Assembly (NCBI GenBank): GCA_000934455.1
Contig: KN882590.1
Location: forward strand, 122,756 to 186,755
Source: Apostichopus parvimensis
Lineage: Eukaryota > Echinodermata > Holothuroidea > Aspidochirotida > Stichopodidae
Direction of reading: 5' to 3'
DNA: 64,000 bases
Numbering within the stretch: position 1 is the stretch's first letter; every line of letters begins with the position of its first letter. The notes under the pieces are model-generated. The model ran no database searches. It saw nothing but the letters and a program-made list of their open reading frames with translations, and was not told the origin of the DNA. The position numbers were made by a program, and so were the translations under genes. Below, piece by piece: positions 24,665-35,400 of the stretch.

Positions 24665-25497
24665 AGATAATGGTTCGAGATTTGTTAATAAGTGAACCGA
24701 TTATTTGTTGTTCATTGTAAAGTAAAATGTCTATTAATAAGAACTAACGTTGAAGTGGTTTTATGTACTACAGTATAAGGAAGCTGTTATTATCTTTGTA
24801 TTCTGGTAACAGAAACAGGAAGTACTTACGGTAAAATAACTTTCCATTATAAAAAGCTAAGCACCATTAAAAGTTAAATATGAATAATGCACTCATGTCC
24901 CAAATTGTAGGTGATCTGTTATCATTGAAACATTTCCTTTACAGTTACGTACTGCATGCACCCGATGAGACATGAAAACGTTCGCCAAAACGGAGTTGCT
25001 TCTAACGAATAGAAAGTCAGCCTTAACACACGGTATGTATGATTTGTGCATAACATTAAATGAAATATTTTGCTAAATGTCAAGTCTGTAAAAAGGAGAC
25101 AAAAACAACATGGAAAATATGAAACGATGTTTTACGATAAAGCACCCCATGATAAAAAATCTCATTTCGTTTATATGCTTAATCATGTTAATTGTACGTC
25201 AGTTCGAAATGCGTTGTTTTATGCTACCATGTGGGTCTAGCCTGGATAGCTTGACCATGAAATGTTGTAGTTATGTTGCAAAATACGTACGTAGAACAAG
25301 GAAACAGAGGCCTTTGTAAGGCCAGTATAATTACATTAAATACTGGAAAATGCTTATAAGTTTGTAAATTCAATATGTATAAATGTTGTAGGCAACACAC
25401 AGTTTCTCATGCAGTTGCTTTTCTTTTAGCATTAAAGACGATGTTAAAACAATGGCTACCTTTCAGTTATTTTGTCTCTTAGGTATTCAGTGACGTA
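24665..25497 (+). promoter_or_regulatory. Gene B upstream region, conserved with gene A
   Basis: Duplicate of 14390-14987 with small insertions, for example an extra stretch near 25110-25320. It probably includes the promoter and a non-coding leader exon. The pyrimidine tract and cttaggtattcag just before the start codon could be an acceptor site. Confidence 0.5.
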
Positions 25498-28400
25498 ATG
25501 TGGATATTTATCATCACTATCAATGCACTGTTGGTAAATTTACTACCAGTAGGTAAGTGTACTACAATTTCTACGGAATTTTTCAAATATTTTCGAATTA
25601 GATTAAACTGATATAAGGACCATTATTCAATATAAAAGGCGTACGAATCACATACAGGTCACCGAAACAGTTAAGAGGATTAAATATATCACTGAATTTA
25701 ACCCTTCGATAAGAGATCTCAGACTGACAAAGGAAATACTCTGTCCTTTATGCCAGAGGCCAACAGAAAAAAAAAAACTTCCAAACATGCAATTGTACAC
25801 ATGATTCAAATCTATTCGCCTGAATGAACTTAATCCCTAACTGTTATGTACGTTTCAAATTCTAAATTGAAGTAACGTGTGATAGGTAGCTGAAGTATTA
25901 GTAAAGTTACATAATGAGACTGTTTCCATTTGTTCATACTGGCAGCTGCAAACAACGGCATAATATATGTTCCACTTGGAGAATCAATAGCATTAAGGTG
26001 CTCCCAAGAAGACAGACATGCTGATACACTCATGTGGAAGTTTAACGACAAAGTCCTTTATGCAGATTTAATCAGCCCAACAGATAAGGGATTTGGAAAT
26101 GTTAAGGGCTATAGTAGTAATTCATCATTGTATATCGAGGAGATTCAAGTGAAGAATGCAGGAGAATACAAATGTTACATTGATGGTGCAATACGACGTG
26201 AAATCTACGTCAATGTGACAGGTAAGCATTCTGGTTAATGACTTTTTTTTGGTTCTAATGGGGGTACGAGTAATTAGAATTGTAACTTACATGTCCTTCT
26301 GTCGGATCAGCAAGAAGTATTATTGATTTAGTAAATATTCATCACCGTATTGATGTCTAACTAAGATGATATGAAAGTTTGTTAATTACATGAACTATGT
26401 TTTGTTGTTTCATTTCATATAGTGTAGAAACTGTCTTACTATTAATGTGCTTTCCGGGAAATAATCTAGTCGGTCGTGCTTTTGTAACTTGCATCATTTC
26501 AATCTTTCCCTCTGTCATATTCCATTTGACAGATGCAAATGAAAACACGAGATGGGTTCTTTTTGGCGAATCAATAACATTAAGTTGCTCCCATGAAGAT
26601 GATAACGTACAGCCAGCCGTGTGGAAGTTTAACGAACGAACCCTATATGCATCCAGCACCTATATTAATCCAGCAGAGCTTGGATTTGAAAATGTTAAGG
26701 GCTATAATAACAGCAACGGTGGTTCTTTTTTGCACATCGAAGACATTCGTTTCGATAATGCAGGAATGTACACGTGTATCATCAAAGGTGCAATACGAAA
26801 TGTATTCCATATTAATGTGGCAGGTAAGCGTTCAGTTGATTAATTAAGGCTTTTTCGCCCTAGTTGTAAATAAACATTTTAACTGGAAGTGTATCATTTT
26901 TACTGAATTTTACTTTCCGAAATTTCACCTAACTTGTCATAGCTGGACGAGTAAGATTTCACAATAGCGAATACACTGTCTACTGCGTTTTGTTTTGGAG
27001 AATTATTGCGTAAGATTAAGACATGAAACTTGATGATCAATAAATAAATATATCTGACTGTGGTCTTTCTTAAATTTTAAACAATGTTTTAATACAGTGC
27101 GTTTAAATAATGATAATTAATCTCGTAATATATGCACATTACGATATTAGTTACCTCTAGAACATTATTACGTCATTTATGTCACTCTGATACCGTCGTA
27201 ATGATCATTTCTATCACAGATATTCCACAGCTGATAATTCAAGCCAACCACGAAGTCATAGATGAGGTTTACCTCGTTGAAAGTGAAGAGCAAGTAGAAC
27301 TAGAATGCATGGCTTTAACCTCAACGTTGAATATCTCTCTATTCTGGACCGTTACTATTGAGACTAACTCTTCAGTATATATCAAGCAACAGGAAACACG
27401 GGCTGTTCAGTCACAAGAAACATTAATGGATTATCATACCAAGCTACATTTTATCGCAGAAGAAGACGCGAACATAACTTGTACTGTGAAGCACGATTTG
27501 CTTCCAAACTATACTAATAATGTAACCATATCAGTTGTTATTACACCAAACAGAACCAACTTGAATGTAGTCACACCAACGGGGTACAGTAAGTCGTATT
27601 TTGAACAGAACTTAAGATCATCAATCAAAGATTATCATAATTTAAAATGTAGATATCTTGCTTTTATATTGGTAAACAAAGGAAATTATCCTGATGCTAT
27701 TCCTAAGAAGGTTAGTCTGTATCGCTTTAAACACGACTGTGAGCTGAAATATTCCTTTTTTTAATAAAAAAACCCATAAATTTCTCTTCTCATAGTTTTC
27801 TTTGACATGAAATATGTACTCGTATTATCTGGAGTGGCTGCAGTTGCACTGATCTGCGTTTCAACAATCGTTCTATGTGTGGTACGGTGCAAGAAGAAGA
27901 AGAAATCAGGTAGAAGTATTAACCAAAATGCCTTCTTTTGTAGAAATTTAAAGTATCTTGTTTCCCTAAATAAGCTAATATTAACACGGAATGATACTAA
28001 TCGTATTCTTTACAACTGGAATGCCATTTTATCTCCTGTGATATATCGATCTTAGCATTTCTTAAATTTCCTGAAGGAATTGGCACGTAATGGATCACTC
28101 TACAGTGAGACGTCAAATACTACCCAGTGGAGTCTAGTCAGGGTAACATTCCATGGTATAACTTATGCAGACAACATTTACAATGATACATGTATTTAAA
28201 GTAGTCGCCGCAAATGGCGTACACTTAGCCATTCGCAGGGTTTAACTCATATTTTTCAGCTAATACCTTCTTGAAATTGTTTCTTTCTGCAGAAAGTAGC
28301 AAATCTCCTGGCTACAAAAGGTGAGTATTTGATACTATTTGATACTATTTGATACTATTTGGTACTATTTGATACTAGTGATGTTAGATTCTACAGAGTA

Positions 28401-31400
28401 TATTGCATAATGCACAGCGTGCATTGTCATAATACGTTAACAGTGTATTCTATACCTTTATTTTACGAGTATCAGACTTAAATAAACCGTCTTATCAAGA
28501 TGTAAGAAATTTCCATCATATCACAGAGAAAAAAAATTCATTGTTCTCGTTGGCTCATTTCTTAGATTAGTATTTGGGCAAAAGCTATAACAATACCGCA
28601 TGACCAGATGCGTGGGTAGTCATGTTGAGCCAAGAGGACAATGGTATCAGTTGACCTCTCTTTTCACAAGTTTCTTTCCTCAAGTGCACTTTTAAAGACC
28701 ATGATTACACCTTATTCTACAGTCCTTTTCATCCCGATGGTTTTTCTGGGCCTCTACATATATCTCAGGTCCCCTTACTGACCTCGGTCGGCAGTGCTGT
28801 AGCCACATGATCTGATTTGGTTAAGCCTTCACATAAGACGACGCATATTATTGAGTTTAATATCAATTTAATGTTTTAGAATTTCCACAGAGTAAAATGT
28901 AAGAGCAACATTAGTCAATGTTGTTTTATTTCTTGGTTGTCATATGTAACTCTGAAGCCCTTTTCGAGAAATTACATTTAAAAGAAAATATTTTAAGCAG
29001 TTAACGCCATTCACATTGTTCAACATTTTCGTGTTATAGAAATTCACAGGAACTAGATGATTATGATGGAGGACGGCGGGAAACATTTCTGTTAGGTAGG
29101 TATCATAAACATAAGTTTATATTTGTTATGTGGTTTTATCATACAAGTTGCCTATGTTAAGAAGTTCGAAAGTTCAGATATTTGTAAACATATTTACTTG
29201 AACAGGCATATTGCGCAAGAACATCACGGACCTGTGAAATATTAGCATCATATAAATCTGTTAACTTCTGTATCGTTCTAATATATATAAATATATATAT
29301 ATATATATTTTCTTGTTGATGCATGCAGTTATATTTGCACTGGGCTTTACAAACTATGCTTTTTTTTAAAAAGGTCATATATTGACATTTGGGTCAGAAC
29401 AAGGAAGATTAATTTCAAATTTGTCCATATCATTTAGCTTTCTGATTAACGAAAGTGTTCCACTGTTAGCATAAAGTGGAAAGAATATTGCTGATCTAGA
29501 AATAATAGACAACTCAAATTACAATTGACCACTTATATTAAATGCCTAGCCATATAAACTTTGCAATGTAGTTAAACAAAGTTAATAATTGTCAAGACGT
29601 GATTGAATACTCCTGTAACGAGGTAAAACCCCGATAAACGTTAATAAGGAAATATGTCGTACCACGTAACTTAACGGTTTTGTAAGCTACGAATTAGTTA
29701 ATTATTACCATCACTCATATATCTGCAGTAGAAGGAAGTTCTGTTTTTCTTCAGCAGAGAAAATTTCTGGGCGTTGCGAAGGCGGAAGAATATCTCGTGA
29801 TGAAGTGGAAGTAATTACTTGTCTGTCATCAGGGAAAATATTTGAGTACTGGAAAGCGGTGTGTGGAGGCCATTCGGAGAATGAGTATATCATTGCTAAG
29901 AAAATTACAGGTTATAATAGCAACTGATGACCATTAAATACCAATCATTTTAATTTTCCGTTTCTTTTTACCAGAAAAATGATGAAACATTCAGTAATGA
30001 TTATTAAATAAACTACAAAACATGCCGTGCCCTTTATAGGACTGTACTGACCTATGTTGCGGCCATGTATTGATCTAGCAGGAATTGCTGGCTGTCAGAG
30101 TTAATGTTTACCAACTCGCCGTTGGTTATAAGAACTAATTTATTTGAATAATTGTAACATTTCACTTCATGTTATTCTCCTGTTTCCTAAAACAGTTAAT
30201 TATTACACAAAGTTTTCGTTTCTTCGGATCATCTTTGTTACTGTGGCTCAAAATTAGACAATTGATAATGCCCATACGACACACTGTTCATTGGGTGTTT
30301 CATGACATTATGTCGGTCTTTGCTGACGTGGGAGAGTTTGTATGGTTTCTCCAGGTCCACAAATAAGATTACTCTGTTGGCCAATTGAGTCGTGTGATAA
30401 GACTAATTACTGAAACATCAATAGTACTGTAAATTGATCTCCTATATGAAGTTAGCTTTCCATATTTTGAGCTTTGACTTTGACGTTTTGCTAAATGTAT
30501 ATTTGGTTTACGTTTAAAACTTTGCACGTACATTGCACTTCAGAAAATGCTCAGATGAAAGATGACTACAACTTCTTATCGATAGCAAAGTCTCTCCAAG
30601 AATTGGATGAACACACAAACATCGTCAATTTTCTGGGATGCGCAATAGAGAAAGGTAAATGTATTATATCCCACACAGGAGTCATTAGATGTTAACCAAA
30701 AGCAAAGCCGACTGAGACACATTTTAATTTAAGAACAATAACAAAGTGCTAAAAATGCTGAAGACCAAACCAGTTACCGTAATGAGACGCGTATGTTAAA
30801 TTTGGCATATTTAATTAAGAAATCTTAATATTATAAGCATTTGATGATAAACAATGATCAAGAAATTCCACAAATTTGCAAAATGTACGCATATTTCTTC
30901 GACTTACAGCTCTACCTCTCTGAAAATAGTCGGACGATTGGGATGTTGTAGTAATTAGCTTACAACACATCCGTTACTATTTAGTATATATTTCTTGTTA
31001 TTTGTCAGTGATTTGCAAGATAAACATTGTTAACTTAACTCTTTTTGTTGTAAAAAACAGAAATTTAAGAGGTGCAAACGTAGCTAGGTTCAGCCGATTC
31101 ACACAGAGATTACAGTAACTACTGTAAATCTTAAATTTTTGTACCACAGTAATACTGGATTGTGCTGACAAATCTGATAAATTGGTAACATGTGCTATTA
31201 AGTTTACAGTAAGAACTGAGGATATTTGTAATTCCAACAAATCCAAACAACTGGATTTGTTGGAATTACACATATCCCCAGTTCTTACTGTAAATCGTAA
31301 TAGCACATTCTACCGATTTATAGCACGATCCAGTTTTAACTGTGGTACAAAACTTTAAGATTAATAGTAGTAACTGTTCTCTGTGTATCGGGTGCTAGGT

Positions 31401-34400
31401 TAGATGTTTGGTTAGAAAACATCAAATAAATTCTATTGATTATCTGACATTTCTTCTCGCTTTCAGTTCCTCATTTCACTTATCATGAGTATGTGGAAAA
31501 TGTGACCCTGCGAGACATTCTGCTTCAAAATGGCAATCCACCAATTGACAGTCTGTACAGCAGTACTGACAAAAGAGAATCAGTTAAGCTTCCCCATTTA
31601 ATAGGCTTTGGGAGAGACATTGCTGATGGTCTGGCATTCATGCATACAAATAAGGTATATTATGGCTAATTAAAGGTTCCTTCAATTTAATGGATGTCAA
31701 ACATTATAAGAGAACATCGTTTTAGGTACTCCATATAGTGTAGTATAATTAAGAAGCTAGAGATCCGATGTGTACCTTTTTCATATTGTTCAGTCATTCT
31801 CGAAGTTATCTCATTGAACGTTTCTCTTTACATGTTTCTCTTTATATGACTACAGATTGTTACGTCGTTCAACTTTATGCTTCAGATTACCTGGTGTGGA
31901 AATGACTACTTTCTACACACTCTGTAATCACATACAATAGAAAATATAACATGAAGTACAACCGTAGGAGTAATGTTGTTCATTTACATATTTCCGTTAA
32001 TGAATAAATATACGATTTTCTTCTTTCTATGCCACAGCTCTGTCATCCTGCGCTTATGACAAGAAAAATCTTGGTTGATAAACACAGTTGCTGTAAACTG
32101 TTTGACATTTGGCCAACTGATATCTCGTCGGATAGATTAGCGAAGCTAAAAAGTGACGTAAGTATCATATTGAATAATTATCAACTCTCTGACAATTTAA
32201 AATATTTTTGTAACATTACTTGTAGTATTCATTGTTGTTCCTAGAAGTAAATGTGAAAGAGTTCTCACTGTCCAAACCCGATATAATGGTCACTGTTATG
32301 TCACTTCATGATTACTTATGGTCACTTTTGGTCACGTATGGCACTTATGGTCACTTATGGTCACTTATGGTCACTAATGGTCACTTAATGATATAAAATT
32401 GGCAGTGAATGAACAGATGATATTTATTTTCAGGAAAATCCACCAACTGCTTGGTTCCCGCCTGAATCTATCTTCATGGACCAATACGATTCATTTTCTG
32501 ACGTCTGGTCGTTCGGTGTCCTCCTCTGGGAAATATTTTCAAATGGTAACTTAATATATTGATTTGACGATATCTGGAACGTTGAATAATGCATATTGTT
32601 GCATAATCAACGTGTATACAATTATTTGGTTACATATGTAGCGAAATTTTATCATCTATTTTTAAAACATTTGCACTTCATCACAGTTTGTTTACAATTG
32701 TCAGCTGATTTTACTACACAACCATCAGTTGCCTTTCACCATCAACAGACCAGCAATTCCTTTTGAAACCATCTCTTTTGTTCACCACTGGTCAGCCTAT
32801 TCAACATTGTCACTCAATAGAATTTAGATCAGCCAAGCTCACTCTTGTTGAAATACCTTCACTACTCTACCCTAGTAGTTGTTTTTGTACCATGGCAACA
32901 ACTGGCCAATCAAGAGACAGTCTAAAAATAAGCACATGACACAATTCGGTAGATCTATACCATGTGCAGTCATCTTAGGAGAAGGCTTTCACCAAGAAGC
33001 AAGGATTTTCTGCTAAGACTCAAGGACCTATATACTACTACTACTCATCTACACTATGTTATGTTATCAACTGCAACAACTACTGTTAGGAATTCTCACA
33101 TAGATTTAATTTTGGATATCATCTACCATCTGTAAAAACTTTCATCGCTTGTGTTATCCAAGGAGGAGTTAATTATCAAGTGTATTTTTGTTTGGACGCG
33201 TTTCGTCGGAAAATTATATGGACATCATGCCTCCGGGCCCCAGATGATTTATTTTGTTGGATTGCCACATTTCGAACAGGAGTTATTCATCTCCACTGGT
33301 GAGCTTATGCACTGATATTTTATGTTAGGCATTCATATTACGAATACCAACACATGCATTGATTATGCACTGATTTGTATGCATTTTAAATACCCTCTCA
33401 CGAGTTTAACGACGTATTATTTAAAAACTTTTAGGAGAAGTCCCGTACCAATATCAAGGAGTGAAAGAAGTAGAAGACCATATCAGACAACTAGATATTT
33501 TACCTCAACCGACTGACTGTCCTAATAAGATGTTAGTGATATTATTTTTCTTTTACTTTGTTCACTTGATTTATCTGATTATATTGATGGTAATGCAAGA
33601 CATTTTCGGTGAAATAACTCATGGTAGTTGCCAATATTTCCCGGTATATCCAGACGCAGACTCGGTTAGATTATATTATAAAACATCAAATTAATTGAAA
33701 AAAAACAAGTAAAATACAATGAAATTATTAAATATTAAGAACCAATGATATCCAGGCATTTTCAGTGATGATTACCTACTTAAGTTTTATTTTATTCTAT
33801 CATTTACTTGCAGTGGTCATCAATATTTAAAATACTTTGCTTTTCATGTTTAGTTTGGTTTTGGTTTTTGGTAGATTTCGCATCATGACCTCAACGTGGA
33901 ACAAAGTTCGTGAATCAAGACCGACAATGTCAAAAATAAAAGGTCAATTGAAAGATATTGATATGAACGCCTTTCAGGTACTCGTCATTTGGTACTTTAA
34001 TATGTAGTAAACTTATTTCCTGAAACAGACATATATAATAACATGTTGGTCAACTAGTAAGGTAAATAAACATCATACCAATCAGTTGAATGGTGAACAC
34101 AGTAACGTTCTATACAGCAGACATAAAACATCTGCAGATATGTTTATAATTAATTAATATATGTATATTTTCTTGACAGTGTCGCCAGAATATATTAGCT
34201 TCAACCTTGCTTTATGTTATAATTGCTACATGGTATTCTTGTAAGTTTGTAAGGTCGTACAGAATGGTGTTTTATTCTTCAATAGTCACTCAAGTCAGAA
34301 AGATATTCTAAACCCATCAAACAAGAGTGAAATAAACTGCCAATCATTCTGATACAATTCTCGAAAAATACCGTAATTAATAATTAGTAAATTGTAAAGC

Positions 34401-34733
34401 AATCATGGTACTTTACAGTAATTGAGTACACTTGAGTACCATTTTTGTTACGTATTATGACGATCCATAACTGATATATTAAATACCAATAGTAATATTA
34501 ACCCAAACGTTATCTTTAACGTTGCTCCACAGCCGTATTACCCAGAAATATATCCAAAAACCCTTATTATTTGATTTCATTTCAGTAATGTGTAAGCTAT
34601 GTTATTTATTATCTCTTCTTATTTCTAGACTGAGCAGAAAAATACCATAGCCTCTAATAACTACTTTACATTGGAGTCCTTCGGCGCAGACTATGCACTT
34701 CCTATCAAAACGAATGCAATACAAGAAGAATAA
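25498..34733 (+). CDS. Gene B: Ig-domain receptor pseudokinase
   Basis: Fifteen exons: 25498-25552 (signal), 25946-26221, 26533-26823, 27220-27588, 27796-27909, 28293-28320, 29040-29095, 29755-29910, 30544-30654, 31467-31654, 32038-32157, 32434-32545, 33435-33531, 33875-33977, 34629-34733. All have GT/AG borders and the total of 2181 nt is one frame of 726 codons plus stop. The product is signal peptide, two V-type Ig domains, a membrane-proximal Ig-like domain, TM, juxtamembrane segment, receptor-tyrosine-kinase-like domain and a short tail. The kinase keeps the ATP-site lysine (IIAKK) but has HPALMTRK for HRDLAARN and DIW for DFG, so phosphotransfer is not expected. It likely acts at the plasma membrane as a binding and scaffold receptor; the ligand is unknown. 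Start chosen because the ATG opens a hydrophobic leader with the family's phase-1 donor. Confidence 0.85.
25946..26221 (+). CDS. Gene B exon 2: V-type Ig domain 1
   Basis: Phase 1-1, 92 residues: [26 protein letters not shown]. Differs from gene A's Ig1 at roughly a quarter of positions, concentrated in the loop regions. Confidence 0.9.
26533..26823 (+). CDS. Gene B exon 3: V-type Ig domain 2
   Basis: Phase 1-1, 97 residues: [26 protein letters not shown]. Nearly the same as gene A's Ig2. A piece of a third copy of this exon's 3' end is fused to the LRR gene near 3640. Confidence 0.9.
27220..27588 (+). CDS. Gene B exon 4: membrane-proximal Ig-like domain
   Basis: Phase 1-1, 123 residues, starting DIPQLIIQ. 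Ig landmarks are [15 protein letters not shown] and NITCTVKH, followed by a Thr/Asn-rich stem. Several N-glycosylation sequons (NIS, NSS, NIT, NYT, NVT). It corresponds to 40557-40916 in C and 53091-53441 in D, and is absent from A. Confidence 0.85.
27796..27909 (+). CDS. Gene B exon 5: transmembrane segment
   Basis: Phase 1-1, 38 codons: [20 protein letters not shown] followed by LCVVRC and a lysine run, giving a type I orientation. Confidence 0.9.
28293..29095 (+). CDS. Gene B exons 6-7: juxtamembrane region
   Basis: A 28-nt exon (28293-28320, ESSKSPGYK, phase 1 to 2) and a 56-nt exon (29040-29095, [18 protein letters not shown], phase 2 to 1). C and D have exon pairs with the same phases. 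The intron between starts with a decamer repeat of type tttgatacta (about 28326-28378). Confidence 0.75.
29755..30654 (+). CDS. Gene B exons 8-9: kinase-like N-lobe
   Basis: Exon 29755-29910 (after ctgtttttcttcag) encodes [18 protein letters not shown] and ends EYIIAKKIT. The lysine is the ATP-site lysine position, but the glycine loop has only one glycine. Exon 30544-30654 encodes helix C and strand 4 ([30 protein letters not shown]). The helix-C glutamate position is Ile by my alignment. Confidence 0.85.
31089..31396. mobile_element. Foldback element in a gene B intron
   Basis: Nearly perfect long palindrome: acacagag...ctctgtgt at the ends, ggtaacatgtgctatta against its counterpart, and a centre at about 31245 with tccaacaaatcc and ggatttgttgga a few bases apart. 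The arms are about 140 bases and close enough to fold into one long hairpin RNA in the unspliced transcript. Same family as 3818-4198 and 11131-11283. Confidence 0.85.
31467..31654 (+). CDS. Gene B exon 10: hinge and helix D/E
   Basis: Phase 1 to 0, begins [19 protein letters not shown], the position of the hinge and the GNL-type helix D of receptor tyrosine kinases, then an insert and [19 protein letters not shown] (helix E). Confidence 0.9.
32038..32157 (+). CDS. Gene B exon 11: degenerate catalytic loop and DFG
   Basis: Phase 0-0, 40 codons: [13 protein letters not shown] aligns residue by residue with the usual IHRDLAARNVLV. Catalytic Asp is Ala and the metal-binding Asn is Lys. KLFDIWPTD takes the place of the KIADFGLAR region, with Trp for the DFG Gly. 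The activation segment is short and has no tyrosine. Confidence 0.9.
32282..32395 (+). repeat. Minisatellite, tggtcactta units
   Basis: About ten irregular copies of a 10-base unit (tggtcactta) lie in the intron just before exon 12 of gene B. Confidence 0.8.
32434..33977 (+). CDS. Gene B exons 12-14: kinase-like C-lobe
   Basis: Exons 32434-32545, 33435-33531 and 33875-33977. [10 protein letters not shown] replaces [28 protein letters not shown] is the well-kept helix F region, and [15 protein letters not shown] is the RP-containing helix I end. The 889-base intron at 32546-33434 shows no gene. Confidence 0.9.
34629..34733 (+). CDS. Gene B exon 15: tail with tyrosine motifs
   Basis: Phase 0 start, 34 codons and stop: [18 protein letters not shown]. 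The YFTL and ADYALP elements are matched by YFSI and ADYAVP in gene D and by YLIL in gene C, spaced alike. Confidence 0.85.
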   Translation, partial: TEQKNTIASNNYFTLESFGADYALPIKTNAIQEE

Positions 34734-34859
34734 TCTACACGGACTAAAGGAATTTCTTTTAATATTGTCCATACCCACCTGTAAATTACGCATCCATAGT
34801 TGCATTAGTTATTACATTATACCTTTAATCTATCCATTTTGAACAAGATTAAACCACAA

Positions 34860-35400
34860 CAGTAAAACTCAATTTAGTTTAGTTCGGTTTAGAAGAGTAA
34901 AATGATTAAGAGGGACACTCAAGTCCATATCAAAGACCCTATAGGAGAGAAAAAACTGAAGACACAAACACTCAGACCCGATTACAATGCTTAAAGTGCT
35001 TGTCCAAAGCATTCTTAAGCGCATTCACACTACTGGCAAGTACAATTTTTCAGGAAAACCGTTCCACTTACTCACAACCCTATTAGAACAAAAAAGTTAT
35101 TCCGAATATAAATCCTACTTTGTGACTTTTGGAGTTTAAGACAATTACCTCTGGTACAACTACTATTAGCAAACATGAAAAAGTCAGTGAAGGATAAATT
35201 GTCAAAACCATACACAATCTTGAAAATCTGAAGCAAGTCAACACGTAATATCCTACGCTCAAGTGTGGTGAGATTCAACAGCTGTAACCGCATATAATAA
35301 GAAACACCCTTCAAGGAAGTAATCATCCTATTAGCCCTCCTCTGGACCTTCTCCAGTACTTCCTTATCCTTAGTAAAACATGGGTTCCAAGCCCGCACAG
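34860..35400 (-). mobile_element. CR1-like LINE, 3' fragment
   Basis: On the minus strand the frame 35398-35072 encodes the end of a CR1/Jockey-type reverse transcriptase: EKVQRRANRMI, then LLNLTTLERRILRVDLLQIF. The C-terminal motif continues in shifted frames (RVVSKWNGFPE, then SVNALKNALDKHFKH) to about 35000. A non-coding tail reaches to about 34860. The 5' part is missing and there are at least two frameshifts, so it is a dead fragment. Confidence 0.85.
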
